Assembly (NCBI GenBank): GCA_002450755.1
Contig: DKAI01000175.1
Span: 8,469-32,704, forward strand
Direction of reading: 5' to 3'
Source: Deltaproteobacteria bacterium UBA6930
Lineage (GTDB): Bacteria > Myxococcota_A > UBA9160 > UBA6930
Length of the DNA: 24,236 nt
Shown piece after piece: positions 15,039 to 23,402 of the stretch. Position 1 is the first letter of the stretch, and the number at the start of each line of letters is the position of its first letter. Made by a program: the position numbers and the translations under genes. The notes under the pieces were generated by a model, which was given only the letters and a program-made list of their open reading frames with translations, did not search any database and had not been told where the DNA came from.

Positions 15039-15896
15039 TCATCTTTTATTTAAATCTCTCACGCTTTGTTGCGTCTGCCCTAGTCCTTCTATGCCATACT
15101 CCACAATGTCCGCATGCTTGAGAAAAGTCGGAGGCTTCATCCCCAACCCAACTCCAGCGGGTGTCCCGGTAGAAATCACATCTCCAGGCAAAAGCGTCAT
15201 AAAATGACTAATGTAGCTGATTAACTTTGGCACCTTGAAGATAAGGTCAGCTGTAGTTCCATCTTGTCTCATCTCGCCATTTACTTTTAGCCAAATGCTT
15301 AGGTTATCAATGTCACTAATCTCATCCGTAGTAGCCATGAAGGGTCCAAGTGGTGCAAAGGAATCGGAGCTCTTGCCTTTGACCCATTGACCGTCTCGTT
15401 CAAGTTGGAATTCTCTCTCGGAGTAATCGTTTGCGAGACAGTAGCCCGCCACATAATCCAGAGACTTATGTTCCTCGACATAAGAAGCTTTCTTACCAAT
15501 GACAACAGCTAGTTCAACTTCCCAGTCGGCCTTCTTTGATCCTCTCGGAATAAGGACTTCGTCCCCTGGTCCGCTGAGTGCGCTGGTTGACTTAAAGAAT
15601 ATTATCGGCTCCTTAGGCAGTTTAGCCCCAGCTTCCTTCGCATGATCTTGGTAGTTCAGCCCGATACAAATGATCTTGCTAGGTCGAGCAACACAAGAAG
15701 CCAACCTAGGAGACCCTTTGAGGATTTCTGGGGGGGAACTTAAGTTACGCCTCCAATTCTCTAAGGAAACCAGCCCTCCCGACGCAAAGAACTCCTCATC
15801 AAAGTCTCGTGCCTGAGCGGAAACATCAATTATTCCGCCTTCTTCGAGAAGGCCCGGCTTCTCTTTTCCTATCTCACCAAAACGCACCAGCTTCAT
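15039..15896 (-). CDS. Fumarylacetoacetate hydrolase (FAH) family protein
   Basis: A 285-aa protein, normal for bacterial FAH-family hydrolases/isomerases. A short N-terminal domain (MKLVRFGEIG to about residue 70) is followed by the catalytic fold: ICIGLNYQDHAKEAG (His85), the metal ligands Glu126 and Glu128 in DWEVELAVVIGK, Asp157 in ANDYSERE, and the late ISTGTPAGVGLG. The family cleaves or isomerises beta-dicarbonyl-type acids such as fumarylpyruvate, acylpyruvates and homoprotocatechuate products. The exact reaction is open. It is first in the minus-strand run with the GST, monooxygenase and SDR, and divergent from the amidohydrolase gene across 80 bases that must hold both promoters. 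Confidence 0.93.
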   Translation of the reverse strand: MKLVRFGEIGKEKPGLLEEGGIIDVSAQARDFDEEFFASGGLVSLENWRRNLSSPPEILKGSPRLASCVARPSKIICIGLNYQDHAKEAGAKLPKEPIIFFKSTSALSGPGDEVLIPRGSKKADWEVELAVVIGKKASYVEEHKSLDYVAGYCLANDYSEREFQLERDGQWVKGKSSDSFAPLGPFMATTDEISDIDNLSIWLKVNGEMRQDGTTADLIFKVPKLISYISHFMTLLPGDVISTGTPAGVGLGMKPPTFLKHADIVEYGIEGLGQTQQSVRDLNKR

Positions 15897-15976
15897 AAGA
15901 CCCCTTCACATTAACGTTAGACTCAGTACTTGAAACTTAGTAAATTGACGAGAAGGATATCAAGGAGGAAAACCCC

Positions 15977-17707
15977 ATGCTCGATCTTCTCATCAAAGGA
16001 GGAAGTATAGTAGACGGAACAGGTTCTGAGACCTTCACCGCCGATATCGGAGTAAAAAACGGACATATCGCCTCAATCGGCAAAGACATCGGCTCGGCGA
16101 AAGAAGTTGTTGACGCCAATGGGCTCTTGGTAACTCCAGGTTGGATCGATATTCACACCCACTACGATGGACAGGTCACTTGGGACCCTGACTTAGCTCC
16201 GACTGTATGGCACGGAGTATCTACTTTAATCATGGGGAATTGCGGTGTCGGTTTTGCTCCCGCTACACCTGAGCGTCACGAATTCTTAATACGCCTTATG
16301 GAAGGTGTAGAAGATATCCCTGCAGAGGCTCTTTCTGCAGGCTTACCTTGGGGCTGGGAAACCTTTGGTGAGTATCTCGACGTAGTCGATTCGATGCCTC
16401 GGACAATGAACGTTGGCGCATACATCGGACATGGTGCCGTGCGCGCTTACGTAATGGGAGACAGAGGGGCCAACAATGACCCTGCTACCAGTGAAGAGAT
16501 AGCTTCTATGGCCGATCTTGTCTCTAAAGCAATAACCGATGGTGCTCTAGGTTTTTCCTCGTCTCGAACAGAAATTCACGCTAGCAGTAGCACCGGAGAG
16601 CCTGTACCGGGCACGTACGCCAGTGAGGAAGAACTCCTTGCCATCGCGACAGAAATTCAAAAGCACGACGCCCTTCTCGAAATGGTCCCCCGTGGAGTAG
16701 CTGGCGAAACAGGCGAGAAGGACGTGCTCTTCGAAGAAACTCTCCTAATGGAACGAATTGCTCGCAAAAGTGGCTGCAAATTAAATTTCTTACTCGTGCA
16801 GCACAATCTCCAGCCATCTGAATGGAGAAGACAACTTGACCTTTGCGAAACTGCGCAAAACGAAGGTGTCCGGCTTATTCCTCAGGTCGCGGCTCGACCT
16901 CCCTCCGTTCTGTTCAGTTTTCAAGGTGACAATCCCTTTGAATATTTACCGAGCTTTGCTCCGTTAAAGGCTATGTCTTTCGAACAAAAGATTAACGCGT
17001 TACGAGATCCTGAATTAAAACGAACATTGCTTTCAGAAAAGGATCCAAACACGACAGGAATGTCAATCATTTACAACAGTCCGACCGTCTGGCAGTCTAC
17101 AACTGCAATGGGACATCCCCTTTCGTATACACCAAGCAAAGGAGATGCAATCTCAGAAATTGCAAAGCAACGAAATCAAGACCCTCGAGAAGTAGCCTAC
17201 GACTTAATGCTTGAAAACGACGGACGCACATTCTTAATGTACGCGGTTACCAACTACTCCGATGGGAACTCGGATGCTATGCGTGATATGATTTTGAGCC
17301 CATCTGCGGTTCTTGGGCTATCTGATGCTGGGGCTCACGTTCGTCAAATTGTTGACGCCGGCATGCACACCTATATGCTAACTCATTGGGTCAGGGAGTT
17401 TGAAGACGATCACCCTTACCATATGCCGCTAGAATTTGTGGTCAAAAAACTTACTCACGACAATGCGAGCCTACTGGGCCTAAAGAATCGAGGTAGCTTA
17501 GCCCCGGGAAACGTAGCCGATATCAACTTGATAGATTATCAAAATCTAAAAATTCACCATCCTCACGTACTGAACGATTTGCCCGCCGGGATGCCCCGCT
17601 TAACACAGACCTGCGAGGGCTATGTCGGGACTTACGTTTCGGGTAAATGCATTCAAAGCAACGGAGAGTTGACAGGTGCACGCCCTGGTCGACTCTTAAG
17701 GAAGTAG
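15977..17707 (+). CDS. N-acyl-D-amino-acid deacylase (D-aminoacylase) family amidohydrolase
   Basis: A 576-aa amidohydrolase with the N-terminal beta-sandwich start MLDLLIKGGSIVDGTG and the metal-binding His60-x-His62 in DIHTHYDGQ. GNCGVGFAP follows, with Cys89 as the bridging ligand, then EGVEDIP, LVQHN and GLSDAGAHVRQIVDAG near residue 450. GSLAPGNVADINLID closes the sandwich domain. D-aminoacylases release D-amino acids from N-acyl-D-amino acids using zinc. Many environmental paralogs are of untested specificity. An excellent AAGGAGG (15962-15968) precedes the ATG. It ends 9 bases from the convergent LLM gene. A DadA-like oxidase and an MFS transporter further downstream on the same strand support an amino-acid-derived substrate. 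Confidence 0.93.
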   Translation: MLDLLIKGGSIVDGTGSETFTADIGVKNGHIASIGKDIGSAKEVVDANGLLVTPGWIDIHTHYDGQVTWDPDLAPTVWHGVSTLIMGNCGVGFAPATPERHEFLIRLMEGVEDIPAEALSAGLPWGWETFGEYLDVVDSMPRTMNVGAYIGHGAVRAYVMGDRGANNDPATSEEIASMADLVSKAITDGALGFSSSRTEIHASSSTGEPVPGTYASEEELLAIATEIQKHDALLEMVPRGVAGETGEKDVLFEETLLMERIARKSGCKLNFLLVQHNLQPSEWRRQLDLCETAQNEGVRLIPQVAARPPSVLFSFQGDNPFEYLPSFAPLKAMSFEQKINALRDPELKRTLLSEKDPNTTGMSIIYNSPTVWQSTTAMGHPLSYTPSKGDAISEIAKQRNQDPREVAYDLMLENDGRTFLMYAVTNYSDGNSDAMRDMILSPSAVLGLSDAGAHVRQIVDAGMHTYMLTHWVREFEDDHPYHMPLEFVVKKLTHDNASLLGLKNRGSLAPGNVADINLIDYQNLKIHHPHVLNDLPAGMPRLTQTCEGYVGTYVSGKCIQSNGELTGARPGRLLRK

Positions 17708-17716
17708 TGTCTCTTC

Positions 17717-18736
17717 CTAGACCTGATCGATAATTCCTCCGAGTTGCTCAATACACTCGAGGCATTCTTGCTTTGAAGGATAGTAACCGCCTGCTTCAGG
17801 TTTAGGATTGCGAGTTCTGAGAGCAATGTAATCCGGCTTCACGACTTCTTTAACTTTGCTTAAATAATCGACCCATTGCTGTTTACCGCCCAACGTCAAG
17901 AAACGTTCTTCGAGTGCCTCTTGGGCACCTGCCCGCTCCTCCATCCCTAAACCTTCTTGCTCATAAAAGCTGTACTCTCTTACCCAACGATGACCGTGCC
18001 TCTCCTTTGCACGCTTCACGTCATCATCAAACCAACCATCAAGCCCCATCGTAAAGACCCAATTTTTTCGTCCTGCTTTATCGGCTTTTTCACGCATCTC
18101 GTTAACAAGACGTGCCGTCTCCTCAACTCCAGGAGGAAACCACCATACCCAACCATCCCATTCCAAGGCTCTATTTAAAGCAACCGGATTTACCGCACCA
18201 ATCCATATATCGGGACGTGGCTTTTGGAAGGGTTTCGGGGTAAGGAGAACATCGTCGTACTTATAAAACTCTCCATCAAAACTGAAGCGTTCATTGGTCC
18301 ACACACCTTCTATTACTTTCATCGTCTCTTCGAATCGACGACCGCGCTTTGCCATCGGGACCCCGAATAAACGAAAATAATCTTCGTGATACCCAACACC
18401 GGCGCCGAAGATAAGTCGACCACGAGAAAGATTGTCAATCATCGCCAACTCTTCGGCCAAATGAACAGGATGGTGAAAGGTCGGCATCATAACTGCCGTC
18501 ACGAGGTCAACTCTTTCGGTTCGCGCAGCCAGAGCAGCCAGTAACGTTGTCGTGTTAGGAAAAAACGTTTCAGGGCGTGAATGACGTTCAGGTAGCCATA
18601 GACCATCGAAACCTACCTTTTCAGCTAGCTCTCCCTCTTTCAAAAGATGTTCTGCTGCATCAGCGACTTCTTCAGGCTCTGGCAGAGCCTGATTGTAAAC
18701 TCCAAAATGTGTGTCCGGGACATATCCAATCTTCAT
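17717..18736 (-). CDS. LLM class oxidoreductase (short type)
   Basis: A 339-aa luciferase-like protein with the N-terminal MKIGYVPDTHFG, the active-site region GLWLPERHSRPETFFPN, AVMMPTFHHPVHLAEELAM and the GGRF-like LSRGRLIFGAGVGYHEDYF. PKPFQKPRPDIWIGAVNP is the typical mid-barrel segment. This layout fits the branch annotated as LLM class F420- or FMN-dependent oxidoreductases. The cofactor is undecided. The ATG follows GGAGAAAAG. It is convergent with the amidohydrolase and divergent from the MFS gene across a 330-base gap. The C-terminus contains a small Cys-rich stretch, QECLECIEQLG, without obvious function. Confidence 0.9.
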   Translation of the reverse strand: MKIGYVPDTHFGVYNQALPEPEEVADAAEHLLKEGELAEKVGFDGLWLPERHSRPETFFPNTTTLLAALAARTERVDLVTAVMMPTFHHPVHLAEELAMIDNLSRGRLIFGAGVGYHEDYFRLFGVPMAKRGRRFEETMKVIEGVWTNERFSFDGEFYKYDDVLLTPKPFQKPRPDIWIGAVNPVALNRALEWDGWVWWFPPGVEETARLVNEMREKADKAGRKNWVFTMGLDGWFDDDVKRAKERHGHRWVREYSFYEQEGLGMEERAGAQEALEERFLTLGGKQQWVDYLSKVKEVVKPDYIALRTRNPKPEAGGYYPSKQECLECIEQLGGIIDQV

Positions 18737-19066
18737 GGCTTTTCTCCAATGCTCTATTTGACTCTAGGAAAAACGAGCCGCTCAATTTGTAGCCTAACCC
18801 TACGTTAGCCCGGGCCTTTACAATTGCTTCTCGCATCATTCTGCCGGGTCCTAGCTCTCCCGGACGCAATTCCTATACTCTGCCAGCAAAGACGTATCAT
18901 CCTACTCCGGCTACAAGCGTAATTGTCTGCCTCAAGCACGTTAAACTAAACGCACTTGACCAACTAGCCTAGCCGGCACCTGTAGTCGCGCGACGTAGAG
19001 TTTAAGGAAGACCGAAAAAACTTCTCTTACTCTACTACCAAAGCGCCTAAATCGGGCAAAAATGGA
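18737..19066. other. 330-base divergent intergenic region
   Basis: It lies between the LLM gene (-) and the MFS gene (+) and should hold both promoters. No convincing ORF or RNA gene was found. A short inverted pair CCGGG/CCCGG (18844-18848 with 18859-18863) has no U-tract. A TTGACC near 18956 resembles a -35 box but has no good -10 at the right distance. Confidence 0.5.
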
Positions 19067-20290
19067 TTGATCTTACTTGAGGTTACTACTATTAAGTCCT
19101 TGAAAAATAGTATCTTTACAGGTCCATTTATGACCTTGCTTCTTGCGCAAGTTCTTTTTGGTTTTTCCTTTTCTACCTACTTTCTCTTGCCGAAATATCT
19201 TCAAACAGAACTAGGTGCGGGGCCTTCAACAATAGGTTGGATCTCAGGTGCAGCCTGGACAACGAGCGTACTGTGCGTCCCAATAACCGGAAGCTTTGTA
19301 GACCGCCTTGGGCGACGAACTTTCCAGCTAGTAGGATCAATTTGCATGGTGGCCGGCTGCAGTTTATTTGCCTTAGCCGACACAGTGGGACCACTACTCG
19401 TCCTCGGCCGACTACTTCAAGGTGTTGGCTTCAGTCTGTATTTCGTAGCCGCCTCCACTACCGCTGCTGATCTGGCGCCTCCGGAGCGACTCTCGCAGGC
19501 GATTGGGTGGTTTGGAGCCACGATGGTCGTAACAAATGCTTTGGCTCCGGCTATCGCGGAACCACTCGCACTCTCCATTGGTTGGGAGAACATTTTTTGG
19601 GGGACCGCAATCTTTGCGGGACTAGCAGGAATCTCCGTACTCGCCATTGATTTCCCCCCTCCTAATGAAACAAAAGTTGACTCCCCTTTTACAGAGGTTT
19701 TGAAGAAAAAAAATCTCCACCCTATCTGGTTCGTGTCTGCTCTCGCGGGCCTCCTTTTTGGAGCGGGTATTACTTTTTCTGCACCTTGGGCCCTCGATTC
19801 TGGCATCGAACGAGTGAGTATCTTTTTCATATCTTATGCCTGCGCCTCCGCCTTCGTTAGATTTGCAATGGGCGGAATGGCAGACAAATACGGGCACTTA
19901 AAAGTAGCGATCATGGCTATGGCTCTCTACGGAATCGCTCCGCTACTTCTCATAGACATCTCTCTCTTTGGTTTAATAATACCGGGAGTCGCTCTCGGAG
20001 CAGCACAAGGGCTTTACTATCCAGCATTTAATGCGCTCGCGGTAGCATGGAGTGATGCTAAAGTTAGAGGAACCGTCATGGCCCTATACAACGGTTCTTT
20101 TAATGTTGGCTTTACTCTTGGAAGCGTCGGAATGGGGCCTGTTGTGGAATTAATTGGTTACCCCTCGATGTTCGTGGGAACTTCAGGCGCTGCAATTCTT
20201 GCATTATTATTGATGGCTAAAATGGCTTCAGATCGTAAACACGAGAAACACTTTTCCTCCAATAGCCCTGACCCTAAAAGCTTAGAATGA
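19067..20290 (+). CDS. MFS transporter
   Basis: A 407-aa major facilitator with about twelve membrane segments. The N-terminal half begins TGPFMTLLLAQVLFGFSFS. Motif A between segments 2 and 3 reads GSFVDRLGRRTFQLVG, and its degenerate copy in the second half is GGMADKYGHLKVAI. GRLLQGVGFSLYF matches the motif-B region. It belongs to the sugar/drug-type efflux or uptake group, and the substrate is unknown. The start is unsure: TTG 19067 keeps the family N-terminus (NSIFTGPF) but lacks a clear ribosome site, TTG 19100 is possible, and ATG 19130 would cut into the first segment. It overlaps the DadA-like gene by four bases (ATGA), implying a shared substrate or product. Confidence 0.9.
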   Translation: MILLEVTTIKSLKNSIFTGPFMTLLLAQVLFGFSFSTYFLLPKYLQTELGAGPSTIGWISGAAWTTSVLCVPITGSFVDRLGRRTFQLVGSICMVAGCSLFALADTVGPLLVLGRLLQGVGFSLYFVAASTTAADLAPPERLSQAIGWFGATMVVTNALAPAIAEPLALSIGWENIFWGTAIFAGLAGISVLAIDFPPPNETKVDSPFTEVLKKKNLHPIWFVSALAGLLFGAGITFSAPWALDSGIERVSIFFISYACASAFVRFAMGGMADKYGHLKVAIMAMALYGIAPLLLIDISLFGLIIPGVALGAAQGLYYPAFNALAVAWSDAKVRGTVMALYNGSFNVGFTLGSVGMGPVVELIGYPSMFVGTSGAAILALLLMAKMASDRKHEKHFSSNSPDPKSLE

Positions 20291-21543
20291 AAATCTTAAT
20301 TCTCGGAGCAGGAGTTCTGGGTACTATGACGGCCTACTACTTGCAAAAGGCCGGCCACGAAGTCGAAGTTCTCGATTCAGCCTCCGATGTTGCACAAGGA
20401 GCTAGTTATGCAAATGGAGGAATCGTACATGCCAGTGAGGTCATGCCATGGTCTCAGCCAGGAATGCCTCGCAAGATTTTAAGTTGGCTTGGAAACGAAA
20501 GTGCACCTGTCTTGGTTAGATACTCAGTGATCCCCCGGATTTGGCGTTGGGGTTTCCACTTTTTAAAAAATTGCAGCGATCATCGATTCCGAAATAACAC
20601 ACTCGCCAATCTTCGTCTCGCCCTCCATAGTCAACAGTGCTTCAAAGAAGTCCGCCAAGAATTGAATCTTGACTATGATTTGAACACAAATGGCGCCTTG
20701 AAAATATTCAGAAAAAATGAATCACTCGATAACGCCGTATCATTTAACGAATCTATGCGAGAGTTTGGAATGAACTCGAGGGCTCTTTCTCCATCGGAGT
20801 GTCTGCAAATCGAACCCGCACTAGGCGAATCTTCTGAATTTCTTGCAGGGGGTATCTTCTTCCCGGATGATGAAGTCGGTGATTCCTACAAATTCACGCG
20901 AGGGGTAGCGAACTATTGCAAGCGGAATGGGACCGTTTTTCGACTAAACACGGACATCGTACGGCTAGAACACTCGCAAGGAAAAATCGAGAGAGCTATC
21001 ACCACTCGTGGATCGTTCTCAGCAGATCGATATGTAGTTGCCCTAGGAGCACGATCTCCCTTTTTACTCAGACCATTAAAAATTCACGTGCCGATTTACC
21101 CCGTAAAGGGCGTCTCGATAACCTTTCCGAGCGACTTATGGCCAAATCCAGCGCGAATGGCCACAATTGACGACGAGCTCGTTTATGCGCTTGTTCCCCT
21201 TGGGAATAGAGTGCGTATCGTCGGGTCAGCCGAAATTACCAACTACAACACAACCCCTGACGAGACCAGGTGCGCAGCCATAGTCAAGAACGCTCTTTCG
21301 GTATTTCCAGACTTGAAAGAGCCCTTCAACAAAGCAAAGCCGACTCTCTGGGCAGGCCTTCGGCCCGTAACCCCAACAGGTACGCCTTTACTTGGCGAAA
21401 CTCCCATCCCAAACCTTTTCTTAAACACCGGCCATTGCCACCAAGGTTGGACGCTAAGCTGTGGCTCAGCTCAAATAGTCGCCGATATCGTCAACGAACA
21501 GAGACCAAAAATCGACTTAGAACACCTCGTTCTCGACTCCTAA
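20287..21543 (+). CDS. DadA-like FAD-dependent D-amino-acid dehydrogenase/oxidoreductase
   Basis: A 418-aa DAO-family flavoprotein. The FAD Rossmann motif GAGVLG (residues 7-12) is followed by the acidic end of strand 2 (EVLD). The DadA-type ASYANGGIVHASEVMPWSQPG (about 39-59) and the C-terminal LWAGLRPVTPTGTPLLG and NTGHCHQGWTLSCGSA match D-amino-acid dehydrogenase small subunits, including the His-Gly-x-Leu/Trp-type FAD contact. DadA oxidises D-amino acids to 2-oxo acids and passes electrons to the quinone pool from the inner face of the membrane. It is co-translated with the MFS transporter (ATGA overlap), and with the D-aminoacylase-type enzyme nearby it suggests handling of D-amino acids or N-substituted relatives. 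Other amine substrates are possible. Confidence 0.9.
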   Translation: MKILILGAGVLGTMTAYYLQKAGHEVEVLDSASDVAQGASYANGGIVHASEVMPWSQPGMPRKILSWLGNESAPVLVRYSVIPRIWRWGFHFLKNCSDHRFRNNTLANLRLALHSQQCFKEVRQELNLDYDLNTNGALKIFRKNESLDNAVSFNESMREFGMNSRALSPSECLQIEPALGESSEFLAGGIFFPDDEVGDSYKFTRGVANYCKRNGTVFRLNTDIVRLEHSQGKIERAITTRGSFSADRYVVALGARSPFLLRPLKIHVPIYPVKGVSITFPSDLWPNPARMATIDDELVYALVPLGNRVRIVGSAEITNYNTTPDETRCAAIVKNALSVFPDLKEPFNKAKPTLWAGLRPVTPTGTPLLGETPIPNLFLNTGHCHQGWTLSCGSAQIVADIVNEQRPKIDLEHLVLDS

Positions 21544-21551
21544 CCGACCAG

Positions 21552-21737
21552 CTACTTTATACTCAGTGCCCCGGAAGGACACTTAGCAACGACCCCTCGA
21601 ATTTCATCAACAGAAGCACCCCCTGGATCGATCACGAATTTGCCATCTTCAACCTTAAAGACCTGAGGGAGGCCTTTTACACATTCTCCCGCATGGATAC
21701 AAATCTTCTCGTCCCAATTAATTTCTACTGAACTCAT
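21552..21737 (-). CDS. Small (4Fe-4S)-type ferredoxin, Fer4_19-like
   Basis: A 61-aa protein. Cys13 and Cys19 lie in KICIHAGECVKGLPQVF and Cys53 in KCPSGALSIK, with His15 between the first two. This matches the small divergent iron-sulfur family annotated Fer4_19 (GLPxVF and CPSGAL are its signatures). Only three Cys are present, so the cluster probably uses another ligand or is a 3Fe-4S type. The ATG at 21737 is preceded by GAGGAG with a 6-base spacer, which overrules a longer frame to 21818. It is a soluble electron carrier. It lies head to head with the Rieske oxygenase gene (86 bases between the starts), so donation of electrons to that oxygenase is a reasonable inference. Confidence 0.88.
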   Translation of the reverse strand: MSSVEINWDEKICIHAGECVKGLPQVFKVEDGKFVIDPGGASVDEIRGVVAKCPSGALSIK

Positions 21738-21743
21738 TAAACT

Positions 21744-21749
21744 CTCCTC
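21744..21749 (-). promoter_or_regulatory. Ribosome binding site deciding ferredoxin start
   Basis: GAGGAG on the minus strand lies 6 bases before ATG 21737. It shows that the hydrophobic 27-residue extension of the open frame to 21818 is not translated. Confidence 0.8.
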
Positions 21750-21823
21750 TTTAATTAAGCTCTCTATCGCTAAAAACAGTGGCACATATACAATATAAAA
21801 AAATAGTAACGAGGTCACCGTTC

Positions 21824-23050
21824 ATGTCGAATACAACTGAAACAAGATTTACGTTAAAGCACCCGGAACTTGGCACAGGCCCCATTCCAACCGACATTTA
21901 CTGGAAAGAAGACTTCTACGAAAAAGAACTTGAAGCAATCTTCCGGCGCGCGTGGTTGTGGGCTGGAAGAGTCGAGCAAGTCGCGAAACCAGGTGCTTTC
22001 TTTGTAAAGTCTATCCCAACGTTTGATGCAAGCATTCTAATAACCCGAACTTCATCTGGCGCAATTAAGGCTTATCACAATACTTGCCAGCACCGAGGAA
22101 ACCATGTTGAGCTGTCTTCTGAAGGAAACTGTCGAGTATTTACCTGCCCATTTCACGGATGGTCATACAATCTAGACGGCGAACTTACAGGCGTGCCCGA
22201 CTCAGACGCATTTTACGACTTAGACCGCTCCTCGCTTTCTTTGCCCGAGGTTTCCGTTGATGTTTGGGAAGGCTTTATCTTTATCAATCTTCAAGAATCA
22301 CCCAATGAGACCTTAGAAGAATTCTTAGGGAAACAAGGGAGGAATTTATCTGGATATCCATTCGAAAAAGGCAAGGCGGTTTTTTCCTACGAAGGTCAAA
22401 TAGATACGAATTGGAAGTGCATGGTTGATTCCTTTACCGAAGCATACCATGTCCCGGTATTGCACAAACGGTCCGTAAAAGACTCTTTCTGTGGACCGAA
22501 CAATCCTCACGGAAGGTTACTTGACGTAGACCTTTCTGGTCATCATCGCAAGATCTCGGTAGCCGGTAATCCAGAGTATCAGCCGCGACCCGTTCAAGGA
22601 CTCGCTTATCGATTTTCCCCTGGTGCTGCGGTGACCAGCGGGGATGGTGATCAATCTGGGAACCAATTACCAGAAAACATCAACCCTACGAAGGACCCTT
22701 CGTGGGTATTCGACATAGCTGTTTTCTTTCCAAACCTTCTACTTTTTGTAGGAGGTGGGATGCATTTTTTGCACCAGATTTGGCCCTTATCGGCTAACAA
22801 CGTGCACTGGGAGATGCGGGGGTTTCTCCGAGAAGCCCAGACAGCAGCAGAACGCTTCGGACAAGAAAACTCGATCGTTGAACTGCGCGATGCCGTACTC
22901 GAGGATACGAACACTCTTGAAAGAATACAGATTGCTTTAAAGCGACAAACCATTAGAGAATTCATTTATCATGACCACGAACTGGCGCTCCGTTATAACT
23001 TTCATACGGTAAATCGCTGGGTTCAAGAATATGAAAAAGAAACTCCATGA
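21824..23050 (+). CDS. Rieske aromatic-ring-hydroxylating oxygenase, alpha subunit
   Basis: A 408-aa protein from ATG 21824, with GAGGT at 21811-21815. A GTG frame from 21779 adds 15 unlikely residues. The Rieske [2Fe-2S] centre uses Cys88/His90 (CQHRGNH) and Cys108/His111 (CPFHGWSY). The catalytic domain has the bridging Asp202 in MVDSFTEAYHVPVLH and the mononuclear iron ligands His209, His214 and Asp361 (LEDTNTLERIQ). The length and motifs fit alpha subunits of ring-hydroxylating dioxygenases or Rieske demethylases/monooxygenases. No small beta subunit of the usual type follows, so it may be a homo-oligomer. It is co-translated with a 115-aa protein (ATGA overlap) and divergent from a ferredoxin gene. 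No reductase is in the window. The substrate is unknown. Confidence 0.93.
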   Translation: MSNTTETRFTLKHPELGTGPIPTDIYWKEDFYEKELEAIFRRAWLWAGRVEQVAKPGAFFVKSIPTFDASILITRTSSGAIKAYHNTCQHRGNHVELSSEGNCRVFTCPFHGWSYNLDGELTGVPDSDAFYDLDRSSLSLPEVSVDVWEGFIFINLQESPNETLEEFLGKQGRNLSGYPFEKGKAVFSYEGQIDTNWKCMVDSFTEAYHVPVLHKRSVKDSFCGPNNPHGRLLDVDLSGHHRKISVAGNPEYQPRPVQGLAYRFSPGAAVTSGDGDQSGNQLPENINPTKDPSWVFDIAVFFPNLLLFVGGGMHFLHQIWPLSANNVHWEMRGFLREAQTAAERFGQENSIVELRDAVLEDTNTLERIQIALKRQTIREFIYHDHELALRYNFHTVNRWVQEYEKETP

Positions 23051-23394
23051 CGTCGCAATCGCTACCAAAAGAATTTAAAAGGCTAGAATGCTGGTGCTCT
23101 CGTTGGGCCTTATCAAATAGTAACGAGAGAAGTCGCCAAAGACAGAACTCAACACTGGATGAACTCGAAGAGTTTTACTCCTCTTTCTTGCCTCTTGCTG
23201 AAAAAGCATTGATTCATCTGTCAGGCTTTAAGCTTGGAGAGCTACCTAAGGAAGAAGCGCTTTTATTAAAACTGCTCCTCTCTCTTGCGGAAGTAACTCC
23301 GGCAATCGAATGGTATGGACAACCAAGGGTTATCGATGGTCTCGACCCTGAAAGGTTTCCTGCAGCTCTACTGCTAAAGGATCTATCTCCCTGA
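23047..23394 (+). CDS. Small helical protein co-translated with Rieske oxygenase
   Basis: A 115-aa protein whose ATG overlaps the Rieske stop by four bases. It is predicted to be mostly helical, with a Trp/Arg-rich N-terminus (LECWCSRWALSNSNERSRQR) and a conserved-looking end (EWYGQPRVIDGLD). There is no signal peptide, and it does not look like the usual SnoaL/NTF2-fold beta subunit of ring-hydroxylating dioxygenases. I recall similar unnamed proteins beside Rieske genes in other bacteria but cannot check this. A role as an accessory or assembly subunit of the oxygenase is inferred from the coupling alone. Confidence 0.75.
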   Translation: MTSQSLPKEFKRLECWCSRWALSNSNERSRQRQNSTLDELEEFYSSFLPLAEKALIHLSGFKLGELPKEEALLLKLLLSLAEVTPAIEWYGQPRVIDGLDPERFPAALLLKDLSP

Positions 23395-23402
23395 AACGGG
23401 CA

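Noticed and set aside
18844..18863. CCGGG/CCCGG hairpin as a terminator
   Set aside because: Only five pairs around a 10-base loop, no U-tract, and located between divergent genes where no transcript is expected to end.
19417..19830. 137-aa minus-strand frame inside the MFS gene
   Set aside because: Antisense shadow of hydrophobic codons. The composition is biased and no family is recognisable.
21738..21818. N-terminal membrane-segment-like extension of the ferredoxin frame
   Set aside because: The extension is hydrophobic (LLFFYIVYVPLFLAI) but AT-rich intergenic DNA often reads this way. A strong GAGGAG with a 6-base spacer marks ATG 21737, and family members begin there.
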